A DNA stretch of 64,000 bases from CALBJU01 sp965247125 (GTDB lineage Bacteria; Bacteroidota; Rhodothermia; Rhodothermales; UBA10348). The translations under genes were made by a program, and so were the position numbers. Every line of letters begins with the position of its first letter. Positions within the stretch are counted from its first letter, which is position 1. The stretch lies in contig CBDFGO010000002.1 in assembly GCA_965247125.1 (NCBI GenBank), forward strand, positions 310,001-374,000, in the 5' to 3' direction. The notes beneath the pieces are model-generated. The model did no database searches. It was not told the origin of the DNA and worked only from the letters and a program-made list of their open reading frames with translations. Below, piece after piece: positions 1-8,633 of this stretch.

Positions 1-2
1 GT

Positions 3-104
3 GGAGAGCTCCACAGAACCGACCTCGACATATGGAGTGACTTGCGGATCCTGGCGCCGGCGATGCGGAAGCTCTTCACCGAAGACGAGCGGCGCTACGA
101 GTGA
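3..104 (+). CDS. C-terminal end of an unidentified protein (partial)
   Basis: An open frame enters from the left edge and ends at a TGA at 102-104. The 33 visible residues are charged and amphipathic (contains TDLDIWSDLRILAP and ends TEDERRYE), without obvious membrane character. They overlap the end of the convergent YjbH-like gene by about 10 bp. Because the neighbour is an exopolysaccharide-type gene, a polysaccharide biosynthesis protein is possible, but the fragment is too short to name and I assign no function. Confidence 0.4.
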   Translation, partial: GELHRTDLDIWSDLRILAPAMRKLFTEDERRYE

Positions 105-808
105 TTTTTGCTTCCGTAGAGCGCCCGTGAAATACCGAACGCAAATCCCGGGTGCTCCCATTCGGCCACAAAACCTGTTACCCATACCCATTTTAGCGGC
201 CACAAACGTACTCCAGCGTAATGGAATCGCGTGTCATACTCGAGCATGAATTCGGTCCGATGCCATGCCGAGATGGAAAAACCGTAAAACGCGCCGTCTT
301 TCATTTCCAGGAATCCAGCGTCAAGCACATGTTTTGAGTATCCAAGGGTTAGAGCCGGTCGCAAGGGACCCGCGTTCAGACCCTTTGTCATGACGACGTA
401 AGAAGCATGATGCCTGCGCGTACCGCTCGCATCCCGGATTCCAACAGAGACGCCTGGTCGTTTCTGGCCTTCCCTAACGAGGGTCGCATGCACTCCGAGC
501 ACGCGATCGATCCCAGTGCCACCGACCTTGAACGACTGCCGGTAGTGGAGCGTCACGCGGGGAATGAACTGTAGCGTAATGACATAGACCTCGTCACGGT
601 ACCGGGCCGGTTTGAACCGGCCACCCGAAGGACTTGATACCTCGTTGGGCAGCTGGCCGTATCCGATCGTCAATCTGGCGTCGGTTCTTGATTCAGCCGT
701 AGGTATGACCAACGCCGATTCTCCTGGCGACAGCACCTGCCCAACTGATTCGTACGCGAGAAACGAAATTGCAAGAGCTACTAGGACTGTTCTGAGCGTC
801 GTGGGCAT
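95..808 (-). CDS. YjbH-like outer-membrane protein (exopolysaccharide-associated)
   Basis: A 237-residue protein with an N-terminal signal peptide (hydrophobic LVALAISFLAYESVGQ, cleavage near residue 23). The body is rich in alternating aromatic/polar strands, as in a small outer-membrane barrel. The segment PGVSVGIRDASGTRRHHASY followed by a Gly-rich LTLGYSK stretch resembles the YjbH family core (ALGxxDxGGTxxxxxEYxVxSK, then LGLGxG). YjbH proteins are linked to exopolysaccharide production or export in proteobacteria. E. coli YjbH is much longer, so this is a short, single-domain relative. The family call rests on motif memory only. A lipobox is absent, unlike many YjbH proteins. Confidence 0.55.
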   Translation of the reverse strand: MPTTLRTVLVALAISFLAYESVGQVLSPGESALVIPTAESRTDARLTIGYGQLPNEVSSPSGGRFKPARYRDEVYVITLQFIPRVTLHYRQSFKVGGTGIDRVLGVHATLVREGQKRPGVSVGIRDASGTRRHHASYVVMTKGLNAGPLRPALTLGYSKHVLDAGFLEMKDGAFYGFSISAWHRTEFMLEYDTRFHYAGVRLWPLKWVWVTGFVAEWEHPGFAFGISRALYGSKNHS

Positions 809-969
809 CGATCAAGCTGTGGGTGGTGGTCAATCGTGACTAACCCTTGAATTCTCCAAGACACAGATCTCTCCGCTTCGAGCCCACAAACAAGGCGCTG
901 AGCCCTTCCACTGTGCACCCAATTCCGCGCGAGGGCAACATAAAGACCGATAGTTCCGATTGCCTCGAC

Positions 970-1830
970 TTACGGCGTACTATAAGGGGGATCCAAAGGA
1001 TTGCAAGAGACCGAAGACGGAAATACCTGGCCGCCAATAATAACATCGTAGAAAACAACAATGATCGCGCTGACCTGACCCTGACATTCCGCCCTCGCGG
1101 CATCATGTCCACTCTTCAGGGTGGTAAATAAAGTAGTCAGGTTTGCCGTAAATATTCCAGCAATCACGTGAGCATCACTTTTGCCGGCCGCTATGGCATC
1201 AGCAAGGGCTTGAGCCCACGATACGCCATTTATCTCAACGACGCTGGTAAGGTTGGGAATAGCGGAAATAAGAGCATTCAAATCTGATACCCACAGTAGG
1301 GACCCACTATCCGATTTCTGTGTCGAGGCGGCTCCCAGGTTGAAGGTGGCATCAAAAGGGTAAGTACTCGATTGTCCCGACGGGTCTTGCGTTGCACCTA
1401 CAAGAGAGCTGGGATCCGTGCTGCTCATTGAAACGATAGTTGTTGTCGTTTGCGTACCTGATTGAATGACAACTGCTACTTGACCAGTTGGCTGACCGGT
1501 TGTCGCGTTGACCAGCGGGGCAACGGTCGCAGTCGTTGTAGTAGATGAGCCAGAGGACGTCGTCGAAACGGAGGTAATTTGCTGTATGGCGCCTGCAGTG
1601 TTGTCCACGACGACGTTATCGCCGACTACTCCTTGGAAATCGTCAGTGACCGCATCGGCTATCTCTTGGACCACGGGGTCTGATGGCGCGACCGTTGTAG
1701 TCGTCGTGGTGGTTGTTACGTCCACAACAAGTTCTGTATCCTCATCACCGTTCGAGTCACAGGCTACTAGTGTTACGGACACGGCAATCAGAAATAGAAA
1801 TAAGTAGAGGGGGCGGGATTGACGTTTCAC
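970..1830 (-). CDS. Hypothetical lipoprotein with Thr-rich N-terminal linker
   Basis: 286 residues. The N-terminus has a lipoprotein signal with lipobox LVAC (Cys about residue 24), followed by an acidic stretch (DSNGDEDTE) that should place the protein in the outer membrane. A run of eight threonines (DVTTTTTTTTVAPSD) and a Ser/Thr/Val-rich segment to about residue 130 look like an extended linker. The C-terminal half (FNLGAAST onward) is more globular and holds two Cys residues (AECQGQ and SVSCNPL) that could form a disulfide. I do not recognise a domain. The gene lies alone between the YjbH-like gene and tRNA-Met, on the same strand. Confidence 0.7.
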   Translation of the reverse strand: MKRQSRPLYLFLFLIAVSVTLVACDSNGDEDTELVVDVTTTTTTTTVAPSDPVVQEIADAVTDDFQGVVGDNVVVDNTAGAIQQITSVSTTSSGSSTTTTATVAPLVNATTGQPTGQVAVVIQSGTQTTTTIVSMSSTDPSSLVGATQDPSGQSSTYPFDATFNLGAASTQKSDSGSLLWVSDLNALISAIPNLTSVVEINGVSWAQALADAIAAGKSDAHVIAGIFTANLTTLFTTLKSGHDAARAECQGQVSAIIVVFYDVIIGGQVFPSSVSCNPLDPPYSTP

Positions 1831-2113
1831 TACTTCTATGTCCTCTATAAACTATTTAAGTACGCAAAATTTTCTTTTTTTTGCGCTGGAGGATAATATG
1901 CTCGCTATCTCGTTGGAAGTCAAGTGTCTAGAGGGGATTTGTAGATGCCGATTCAGCCAGATTCCAGTTGTTATCGGGAGAAAACCTTGAAATTAAAAGC
2001 GACCTTCTTCGAGTCCTATCATAAAGAGCATATGCGGTAAAAAATAGCCTTCCCACTAGCGTGAGAGGGTTTCTTATCGAGGTCAACATGGAGTCGACCG
2101 TCAATAAAAGCTG

Positions 2114-2187
2114 TGGCGAGAGAGAGACTTGAACTCTCGACCTCCGGGTTATGAATCCGACGCTCTAACCTGCTGAGCTACCTCGCC
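2114..2187 (-). tRNA. tRNA-Met (anticodon CAT)
   Basis: On the minus strand the sequence folds as a 74-nt tRNA. The acceptor stem GGCGAGG pairs with TCTCGCC (one G-T), the D arm is GCTC..GAGC, and the anticodon loop is TTCATAA giving CAT. The T arm contains GTTCAAGTC. The discriminator base is A; a full CCA is not encoded (the DNA continues CA). The sequence around the anticodon (GTCGGATTCATAACCCGGAG) matches elongator tRNA-Met as I know it in Bacteroidota, not initiator tRNA, which would have three G-C pairs in the anticodon stem. Confidence 0.93.
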
Positions 2188-2512
2188 ATGCTTGTACCCT
2201 TTTTCGAAGGGCGGAGCGAAGATACTGTACGTATCGGCTCCTATCAATGCGGCAATATCGTGGTAGTTCAGGTTCAGCGGGTTATTCATGATGAACAAGC
2301 TTGCCGAGGAGGGACTTGTGCCGCGTGTAACGTGATGGGGTAGGTTTGCATTTCCTTCCTCATATTCATCGGGGAGTGTTTTGCGAAGGATGCTGGCTTG
2401 TCGGCTCATGCAGGAATTATCGATGCTCCGGAATGCCAGTTGGAAGGATAGATGGTGCGCTGGAATCAGAAAACGCTCCCGCTGATTTCGCAATTTACCT
2501 GAGGAGAGTGAG

Positions 2513-3964
2513 ATGAAATGTCGGTATAGTTCGATTTATATAGCTGCCATAAGTCTGCTTGCACTGTTTCCCGCCATTTTACCGGCACAAGATCTGAAGG
2601 ATGATCCCAGAGTCTCTGATGCGATATATCTTTTGGATCGGTGGATCGATGCCCAGCGCGATTATGAACAAATTCCTGGAATTTCGATTGGCGTCGTCTA
2701 CGATCAGGAAGTGATCTGGAGTAAAGGATTTGGTTACGCCGATCTCGAAGGCAATCAACCGGCGACAGAGCATACTATATACAGTACCTGCTCGATCTCG
2801 AAGCTCTTTACCAGTGTGGGCGCTATGCAGTTACGGGATAAAGGCCTGCTTAGGCTCGATGATCCGGTCGATACCATACTTCCGTGGTTTCAATTGAAGA
2901 ACCGAGACCCGGAAACCCCCTTAATCACTCTCAGAAATCTGTTAACCCATTCGTCAGGTCTTCCAAACGGAGCAGGTTTTGACGAGATGTATCCATTCGA
3001 ACATCCATCGCGAGACGATATCATCGAACGAATTCCGGAGCTGGAGACCCTTTTTCCAGCGTGGCAGGTCGAGAATTATTCTAATTTGGGGATGATTCTT
3101 GCCGGTGACATGATAGAGGAGCAATCGGGTCAAGCCTATGGTGATTATATCACCGAAAATATTTTCGAACCCCTGGGTATGACTCGGTCTACGCCCGAGA
3201 TCGAAAACCTACGTGGCATGGATGACTTTGCGATTGGATACAGCTTCGTTCATCGAAACGGGAAACGCCTGAGGGTCGGGCCCTTCGAAGCACGAGGAAT
3301 AGCCCCGGCATATGGTTCGGCCTCTACGGTGGAAGACCTGGCCAAGTTTGCATCCTGGATGCTCCGGGTAGTCGAATCAGCAGAGTTTGAAGTGCTTGAC
3401 GGAAACACCCTTCGCGAGATGCAACGCGTTCAGTTTTTAGATCCCGCTGGTGAAACTACATGGGGTCTGGGATTCGACATTTCCAAAAGTGGAGGAAACA
3501 CGTTTGTAGGGCACGCTGGCTTCTGTCCTGGTTATCAGTCGCGTTTGCATGTGGAAATGGGAGAAAAAATCGCCACAATCATACTTGCAAATACGATGCT
3601 ACCAATCTGGCGGTATACGAATCAAGCATATAATATCGTTGCTCCAGCCATTAAGAGTGCACGTGATAATCCAGAGGGGGGAAAAACACTCCCAGCCGAA
3701 TTCGCGAAGTATATCGGCCGCTACGACTCTCACCCGTTCGGGGGAGAACTTCAGATCGTACCTCGGAACGGAGAACTCGCCGTGGTTCGGTTTCCCGCCG
3801 ATACCCAGTTGAGGGTCAGAACTTTAAAGCACATTGAGGGCGACACGTTTCAACAGCTCCGAAATGGTCAGCGGCTCGGTGAGAAATACGTGTTCGAGAC
3901 GGATGCCGAAGGAGATGTCATCCGAATGGTCATCGATGGAAACACATTTCCCAGGATGAACTGA
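2513..3964 (+). CDS. Secreted serine hydrolase, class C beta-lactamase/esterase family
   Basis: 483 residues with a signal peptide (about 1-25, ending LPAQD). The penicillin-binding/AmpC fold motifs are in order: SxxK at S94-I-S-K97, the Tyr-Ser-Asn triad at Y189-S190-N191 and HAG at 334-336 in place of KTG. This set is typical of family S12/esterase-like hydrolases (EstB, D-aminopeptidase relatives) as well as class C beta-lactamases, so the substrate is open. About 110 residues after the catalytic domain form a beta-rich tail like the DUF3471-type extensions of this group. The gene stands alone, divergent from tRNA-Met. A hairpin follows at 4004-4027. Confidence 0.88.
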   Translation: MKCRYSSIYIAAISLLALFPAILPAQDLKDDPRVSDAIYLLDRWIDAQRDYEQIPGISIGVVYDQEVIWSKGFGYADLEGNQPATEHTIYSTCSISKLFTSVGAMQLRDKGLLRLDDPVDTILPWFQLKNRDPETPLITLRNLLTHSSGLPNGAGFDEMYPFEHPSRDDIIERIPELETLFPAWQVENYSNLGMILAGDMIEEQSGQAYGDYITENIFEPLGMTRSTPEIENLRGMDDFAIGYSFVHRNGKRLRVGPFEARGIAPAYGSASTVEDLAKFASWMLRVVESAEFEVLDGNTLREMQRVQFLDPAGETTWGLGFDISKSGGNTFVGHAGFCPGYQSRLHVEMGEKIATIILANTMLPIWRYTNQAYNIVAPAIKSARDNPEGGKTLPAEFAKYIGRYDSHPFGGELQIVPRNGELAVVRFPADTQLRVRTLKHIEGDTFQQLRNGQRLGEKYVFETDAEGDVIRMVIDGNTFPRMN

Positions 3965-4003
3965 TCCTCTGCTCACCTTCGTGCTTTTTGATTCAAATAG
4001 AAA

Positions 4004-4027
4004 GGGGTAGCCCGCGAGAGCTACCCC
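4004..4027 (-). terminator. Intrinsic terminator between convergent genes
   Basis: An 8-bp perfect inverted repeat GGGGTAGC/GCTACCCC with an 8-nt loop lies between the converging hydrolase (+) and lipoprotein (-) genes. On the minus strand it is followed by a T-rich stretch (TTTCTATTTGAATC), so it fits best as the end of the lipoprotein transcript; it may work in both directions. Confidence 0.6.
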
Positions 4028-4075
4028 TACTAATGACCCGGATTATGGTCCATCTGAATCGTTATGAAAGCATTG

Positions 4076-4999
4076 TCAAGATGAAGCGACTACGATTGCA
4101 TGAACCACAGCACAAGATGTTTGGTCGGTGTACACCTGTAGCGCACTGAATGGCCCCAAGGTCGCTGTTTTTCCTCCAACGGATTCACTCAAGTAACGAA
4201 AGTGATGGGGGAAGGGAGGTTCGTAAGGTTGGGTTCCCGGAGGCCCACCTCCATCGTCCCACGAAGAGAGATTAGTAGATGGAATGGGTATTGTTTTCAA
4301 GTTTCCGCAGTCAGGTGCATTATCGATCAGGCTCTCAACATCTTGAAGTACCCATGGTGAGGACGGAAAAATATCGTACGTAAAGGACATTTCTCCCCAT
4401 TCGGGGCAATGGGTCGTAACGGTTCCAATGACTGGTCCTCCGTTTATCACGAGGTCTACAGTATTTCCCGCGGTCGGATCATTTCTGTCTGTAAAGAAAC
4501 AGGCGCGACCAAAATCGTGATGGAAGATTTCTTTGGGCTGCCTTGTAGAAAGGTAAACGCCGAATGGAAATCGACGGGCCCCATTCGGATTTGAATCATA
4601 TACAAAAACTGCTCCCTGACCCCATGCGTGTTCCGGTTCGGGCTCAGGGAATCGAACACAATTCTCATCATAATCAGGAAATCCGCTACCGACCAAGCCG
4701 TCACCATCATGCTGGGAAAGATGTTTGGCAGCTGCCTTTTCGCCCACGGTTATTACTTGTGGATTACCAGGATTCCCAGGTGGAGTGTGACAAATCGTTA
4801 TTTTATTTGCGGCACCTTTCGCGGCAAAAAGTGGGCCCTCTCCGTCAGCGAGAGCTAATTCCTCTGATGAGTCTGGATTTACGACTGCGTAGTTGTCGTC
4901 AGAACAGGCGCCAACCATAAAAATCAGCGCTAACACTAAGATCGGTAGGGATCCATTTTTCATTGCACTGGTGGGAAATGATGAAGAATTATTAGACAT
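4076..4999 (-). CDS. Lipoprotein with CHxPPGN-type domain
   Basis: 307 residues as drawn; Met13 (MKNGSLPILV) is the more likely start because the lipoprotein signal begins there and its lipobox VGAC lies about 20 residues on. After a short acidic linker comes ITICHTPPGNPGNPQVITVG...KHLSQHDGD. This motif, Cys-His-x-Pro-Pro-Gly-Asn with a downstream His-x-x-x-His-x-Asp, recurs in secreted proteins of environmental bacteria with no known function; the conserved Cys/His could bind metal. The remaining 200 residues hold several Cys (CFF, CPEW, DCGN, SCAVV), suggesting disulfides, and look like a secreted beta-domain. Function unknown. Confidence 0.7.
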   Translation of the reverse strand: MSNNSSSFPTSAMKNGSLPILVLALIFMVGACSDDNYAVVNPDSSEELALADGEGPLFAAKGAANKITICHTPPGNPGNPQVITVGEKAAAKHLSQHDGDGLVGSGFPDYDENCVRFPEPEPEHAWGQGAVFVYDSNPNGARRFPFGVYLSTRQPKEIFHHDFGRACFFTDRNDPTAGNTVDLVINGGPVIGTVTTHCPEWGEMSFTYDIFPSSPWVLQDVESLIDNAPDCGNLKTIPIPSTNLSSWDDGGGPPGTQPYEPPFPHHFRYLSESVGGKTATLGPFSALQVYTDQTSCAVVHAIVVASS

Positions 5000-5253
5000 G
5001 ACTCTACCACTCTTACGAAAAAATTCCGCGGAATCACAGTTATTAGGGAAATTAAGTAAGGGCCTCGCCAGAATATTCCTGAAGAGATCAAGGAGACCTC
5101 CTTATTGAGATCGAACCAATCCGCAAGAATCTTGCTGCCCATTGCGTGATGAGGCCCCGTTCTCGAGGCGTGATCAGCGACTTCTTCACGTGTCAGGGGC
5201 CGAATTCGTAGGGTAGTCGGGATCCAGCTGATTCGAAGATGCGTCAGAGGAGC

Positions 5254-6417
5254 ATGCTGTTTGCCAATATCATCGGGCAGGATCGGGTAGTTCATTCGCT
5301 TGCGCGAGCAATCGAGCAGGAGCGGGTTGCGCACGCGTACATATTCCACGGCCCGGACGGAGTGGGGAAACGCGCAGTGGCGCTAGCATTGGCCGGTGCC
5401 CTGCAGTGCACTGACTTTCAGGGCGGTGATGCCTGCGGAAACTGCAGTGGGTGTAACAAGGTAGCGAAGGGGCTTCATCCGGATGTTCACGTCCTGATGC
5501 CCACGACGACCGATGCCGATTTACACGACGTTTCTGCCCGGCTGCAACTGCTTGCCGAGGATCCCTATCAACGAATTGATTTTCAGCGCAGGCCAACGTT
5601 GGATGGATCGAGATCTTCGTCCAACAAGCAGATTTTCTATTCGGTCGAGCATATCAATGCCCAATTGCGTCGGGCGATGAGTTTCCACCGTGCCGAAGGA
5701 CTTCACCGGGTTGCGGTATTGCTGGATGTAGATCGGATGCGATCCGATGCTGCCAACGCGTTCCTGAAGCTCCTGGAAGAGCCGGGAGATCGCACGGTCT
5801 TCATCCTGATCACTGACCGCATCGATCATCTCTTGCCGACGGTCATTTCCCGCTGCCAGCAAGTCCGCTTTGATACGCTTTCGAACGACACAGTGGAACA
5901 GGCCATGTTGGCTCGCAGCGTAGAGCCCGGCATCGCGGCGATGCTCTCCCGAATGGCCGATGGGAGCATCAGTCGAGCGCTCGAGCTATTCGGAAACCAG
6001 GAGTTACTCCAGACGCGCGAAAAAGTACTTGAATTCCTAAGGTTGAGTTATCAGGGGAAGGGCGACCGGGTTGTTTCGGCAACCGACTCGATGATCGGAC
6101 AGGGCAGGGAGTACGTGAAGTTTCAACTCCAGGTGATCATGGGTCTACTGAGGGACCTTCTCCTGATTCGAACTACCGGAGACCTGGACCTCATCGTAAA
6201 TATCGATCAGGTCGAAACGCTCACCAGTTTCGCGGCTAATCTTCCAGATGCCCGACTGGAATCCATGATTGAGGCTGTGGAAGAGACAAGTCACCTGGTA
6301 GAAAGAAATGTCAATATGCGCCTGGCTCTGGTGGCGTTGTCTCGGGTTCTGGCTCGTGCGATGCGTGGCCAACCATCGGTCAAGATGGAAACTGATCTGC
6401 TGGAAGTTCAATCCTGA
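5254..6417 (+). CDS. holB: DNA polymerase III subunit delta prime
   Basis: The clamp-loader ATPase-like subunit, AAA+ family. The frame opens at 5239, but the second Met (MLFANIIGQD, 5254) fits the family start, where a short lead precedes IIGQ. Visible features: Walker A GPDGVGKR (about residue 38 from 5239), a zinc-binding knuckle with Cys57, Cys66, Cys69 and Cys72 (CGNCSGC), and sensor 1 with the classic ISRCQ motif after LLEEPGDRT. Length about 387 is normal to slightly long. The gene is monocistronic here, convergent with the GroES-like gene (7-bp gap). Confidence 0.93.
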   Translation: MLFANIIGQDRVVHSLARAIEQERVAHAYIFHGPDGVGKRAVALALAGALQCTDFQGGDACGNCSGCNKVAKGLHPDVHVLMPTTTDADLHDVSARLQLLAEDPYQRIDFQRRPTLDGSRSSSNKQIFYSVEHINAQLRRAMSFHRAEGLHRVAVLLDVDRMRSDAANAFLKLLEEPGDRTVFILITDRIDHLLPTVISRCQQVRFDTLSNDTVEQAMLARSVEPGIAAMLSRMADGSISRALELFGNQELLQTREKVLEFLRLSYQGKGDRVVSATDSMIGQGREYVKFQLQVIMGLLRDLLLIRTTGDLDLIVNIDQVETLTSFAANLPDARLESMIEAVEETSHLVERNVNMRLALVALSRVLARAMRGQPSVKMETDLLEVQS

Positions 6418-6423
6418 GCCCGA

Positions 6424-6837
6424 TCAGCGGTTCATGTCTTCCAGGTTATCCATCTGGTCCAGATTACCCAGATTGCCCAAGATGTCATCTGCATCGGGTC
6501 GATGGAGTGCCAGAATGGACCCGTGCGGGACGATCAGAAACGTATTCCCCTCGAATTTTATTTCGATTGCGTCCTTTCGGAGGAAAAAGGCATAATCGCC
6601 CGATTGTGCCTGAAGCGGCAGATACCGAACCGCTTCTCGATTCTGGGACCAGGGTTCGCCTTCAGTAAATTCTGGATTCGGGGTCACATATCCCGGCCCG
6701 ATGCCCACGACACGGCCACTTCTGACCCGTTCTTTTTCCGCAACAGATGCGGGTAGAACGAGGCCAGAATCGGTCTTGCGTTCGCCTTCTTCGGGCGCGA
6801 TCAACACCCGGTCGCCGACCATTATCAATTCACCCAT
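6424..6837 (-). CDS. GroES-like co-chaperonin paralog
   Basis: 137 residues. The Cpn10 fold is recognisable: VGDRVLIAPEE, KTDSGLVLPASVAEKE (mobile-loop region), SGRVVGIGPG, then GDYAFFLRKDAIEIKFEG and FLIVPHGSILAL, which match the family's beta-strands in order. It differs from housekeeping GroES (about 95 residues) by a 20-25-residue insertion after GPG (PNPEFTEGEPWSQNREAV) and by a C-terminal Asn/Asp/Leu-rich tail (DDILGNLGNLDQMDNLED). No groEL is nearby. Its start overlaps the end of the upstream glycosyltransferase gene by 8 bp, so the two are probably co-transcribed. Confidence 0.85.
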   Translation of the reverse strand: MGELIMVGDRVLIAPEEGERKTDSGLVLPASVAEKERVRSGRVVGIGPGYVTPNPEFTEGEPWSQNREAVRYLPLQAQSGDYAFFLRKDAIEIKFEGNTFLIVPHGSILALHRPDADDILGNLGNLDQMDNLEDMNR

Positions 6838-8092
6838 GGGATCGTAGCGGCAAGTTGCTGTATGAGGTCTCTGTCATTGTTTCCAGTGCTTGTACGCATC
6901 TATCTATGCCGCGCTCCCGATTATAGAACAGGCTCCGCCCAAGTGCATTCTCGCTCCACCGAAGATACTGGTTCGGATTCTGGCGAAGGCCCCGAAAAAA
7001 TGCTGCGACGGCTTCGTCATCGTGCCACCCGATCTGTACACCGACGCCGTGTTCGATCACTTCCCGGCCGAGTGGCCCGCCCCGGTCGCAAACGGCCAGG
7101 ATGGGTGTTGCCGAAGTCATTCCGGGAATCAGTTTCGAGGGAATGAACGCGTTTCCTGCACCCGCGCGCTCGGTGATTACATAGAAGTCTGCTGAACGCA
7201 GGGCTTGCGCAAGGCCATCTTCATCCGTCAGGTCATGCATCTCAAAACGCGAATCCTCTTGAGCCGTAATCCACTTTCGTAATTCCGGCGCTCGTCCACC
7301 ATCGCCGTGGATACGCAGTCGGAAGGCGTGATCTGTCAGAGACAGGCGTTTGCACCACTCAAGTAAATTCTGTTTCCCCCCGATATTGCCCGAATAGAAC
7401 AGTCGGACTGGAGCTTCCGGGTCGGTGATCGATCGGGGAGAGAAAGATTCAAGACGTGTTCCGAGTGACGCGTGGAGCCAGTTGGGGATTAATTCGACGC
7501 GCTCGGGCGCCCCTTCTATGCGTTGTAATACCTCGATCATGGACTCCGATATCGTGCTCCAGAAGGAAGCCTTTCGGAAGAAGAAGTTCTGGATTTTCTC
7601 AAGCTTTGATGAGCGTCTTGTAAGGCCGCCGGCCGTAGCGGCCTGGGCCGAAAGGTCCTGCACATTCAGCCAGAGGGGAGCTCCCGCCCGTCTGGCAGCG
7701 AGAGCAGCATAACCGACCGATCCGATGAGTGGACAAAAAACGAGAACTGCATCAAACTGGCCGCTTCGGGGAAGACGTCTCAACAGCGACAAAAAAAATG
7801 AGGCCTCATTTATCAGGCGCTGCACAAGACTGTTGGGATTGCGCGGGATGTAGAGGCCGTAGCGCTCAACCCGATATCCATCACTTATTTCTGTGCGAAT
7901 CCTCAGATCATTTTGCCCTGATTTATCTCTCCATTGAGGATAATATGGGTACGCGCATTTCACGGTGATATCGAAGCCACGCTCGAACAAACCATCACAC
8001 AGATCGGAAAACAGAACGCCTCCACCCAGGTCTGGACGGAATACATTTACGACAACCAGGATATGTGGACGCTCCTTATTCACAACACTCAT
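6830..8092 (-). CDS. WcaI-like glycosyltransferase, GT4 family
   Basis: A two-Rossmann-domain (GT-B) glycosyltransferase. The frame opens at 8128, but Met13 (8092, MSVVNKERPHILVVV) is preferred because a terminator hairpin (8113-8142) covers the longer start. Motifs: FRPDLGGGVLFSDL (acceptor-side loop), AYPYYPQWRD, GLYIPRNPNSLVQRL and WLNVQDLSAQA, all like colanic-acid WcaI relatives; the C-terminal domain has IPNWLH, FYSGNIGGKQNL and AFIPSKLIPGMTSATP, the nucleotide-sugar site. It probably adds a sugar to a lipid-linked or surface polysaccharide. Coupled by overlap to the GroES-like gene. Confidence 0.88.
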   Translation of the reverse strand: MSVVNKERPHILVVVNVFRPDLGGGVLFSDLCDGLFERGFDITVKCAYPYYPQWRDKSGQNDLRIRTEISDGYRVERYGLYIPRNPNSLVQRLINEASFFLSLLRRLPRSGQFDAVLVFCPLIGSVGYAALAARRAGAPLWLNVQDLSAQAATAGGLTRRSSKLEKIQNFFFRKASFWSTISESMIEVLQRIEGAPERVELIPNWLHASLGTRLESFSPRSITDPEAPVRLFYSGNIGGKQNLLEWCKRLSLTDHAFRLRIHGDGGRAPELRKWITAQEDSRFEMHDLTDEDGLAQALRSADFYVITERAGAGNAFIPSKLIPGMTSATPILAVCDRGGPLGREVIEHGVGVQIGWHDDEAVAAFFRGLRQNPNQYLRWSENALGRSLFYNRERGIDRCVQALETMTETSYSNLPLRSHG

Positions 8093-8112
8093 TACTGCGA
8101 AAACATGATAAC

Positions 8113-8142
8113 AAAAAAGCACAGCCACAAGGTAGCTGTGCT
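8113..8142 (-). terminator. Rho-independent terminator
   Basis: On the minus strand: an 8-bp stem AGCACAGC/GCTGTGCT with a 9-nt loop followed directly by six T (plus-strand A run 8113-8118). It ends a minus-strand transcript coming from the purF side and lies just upstream of the glycosyltransferase start, which therefore should have its own promoter. Confidence 0.75.
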
Positions 8143-8222
8143 AGGGTATAGGTGGTTCTGTTCGCGAGTCAATACACCCCGAATAATAGAGGGGGATTGA
8201 ATAAGAGCGGCAGGAGCCTTTA

Positions 8223-8315
8223 CTAGAGAAGTTGGAATACGATGAAGAGTACTACTCCAACAACTCCGGCTCCATACGTCATGGCTCTGATCGCGCGATC
8301 GACCGGATTTCGCAT
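8223..8315 (-). CDS. Possible 30-residue single-span membrane peptide
   Basis: A short frame with one Met start: a basic N-terminus (MRNPVDRAIRAMTYG) followed by a hydrophobic segment (AGVVGVVLFIVFQLL) to the stop, the layout of a small inner-membrane protein with the N-terminus in the cytoplasm. An in-frame stop lies shortly upstream, so the start is fixed. A good terminator is 80 bp downstream at 8113-8142 and an AT-rich, promoter-like tract lies upstream (about 8420-8480). No Shine-Dalgarno is visible, which is common in this lineage. I recognise no family. It may be chance. Confidence 0.35.
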   Translation of the reverse strand: MRNPVDRAIRAMTYGAGVVGVVLFIVFQLL

Positions 8316-8633
8316 GTATGTGTGGCTGTGGTGGTTCGGTATGGATTAGAACATCGGGCGAGCATTCCCTCCGTTCTTCGTCCCTGAGAGACCTAGTGTA
8401 TGGCCCCTGCGAACAAGTTTTAATATAACAACACATATATAAGAGCACAACTTGTCTGTAAATATGACAATGAGTATGTGATTTTAAGCTAAAATGAGCC
8501 GCAATTACCCGCTTTTTGGGCGTTTTGAGAGATGTCTGCCAATTTGACAGTAGTGAAAAAGACCGAAAAAGGGCCTTAGAGGGAGGAGAAGTTTACAGAA
8601 AAGCAGAGATTAGTGGGTAAAAACAGGAATGTT
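8316..8633. other. Intergenic region downstream of purF
   Basis: No long open frame that looks real. Contains an AT-rich stretch (about 8420-8480, TTTTAATATAACA and ACATATATAAG) that could be a promoter for the small frame at 8223-8315. No riboswitch is recognisable: CCCTGAGAGACC near 8380 recalls part of the TPP motif, but the rest of that motif is absent. Confidence 0.4.

Noticed and set aside
2149..2493. Minus-strand frame of 114 codons overlapping tRNA-Met
   Set aside because: Its last 13 codons are the tRNA itself, and the rest has no protein-like motif.
4960..5349. Minus-strand frame of 129 codons
   Set aside because: Largely antisense to holB and the end of the lipoprotein promoter region; no start context. 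Only a short stretch looked protein-like (see findings).
8370..8410. Possible TPP riboswitch (CCCTGAGAGACC)
   Set aside because: The second half of the motif (GATAATGCCAGCG type) is absent, and no thiamin gene follows.
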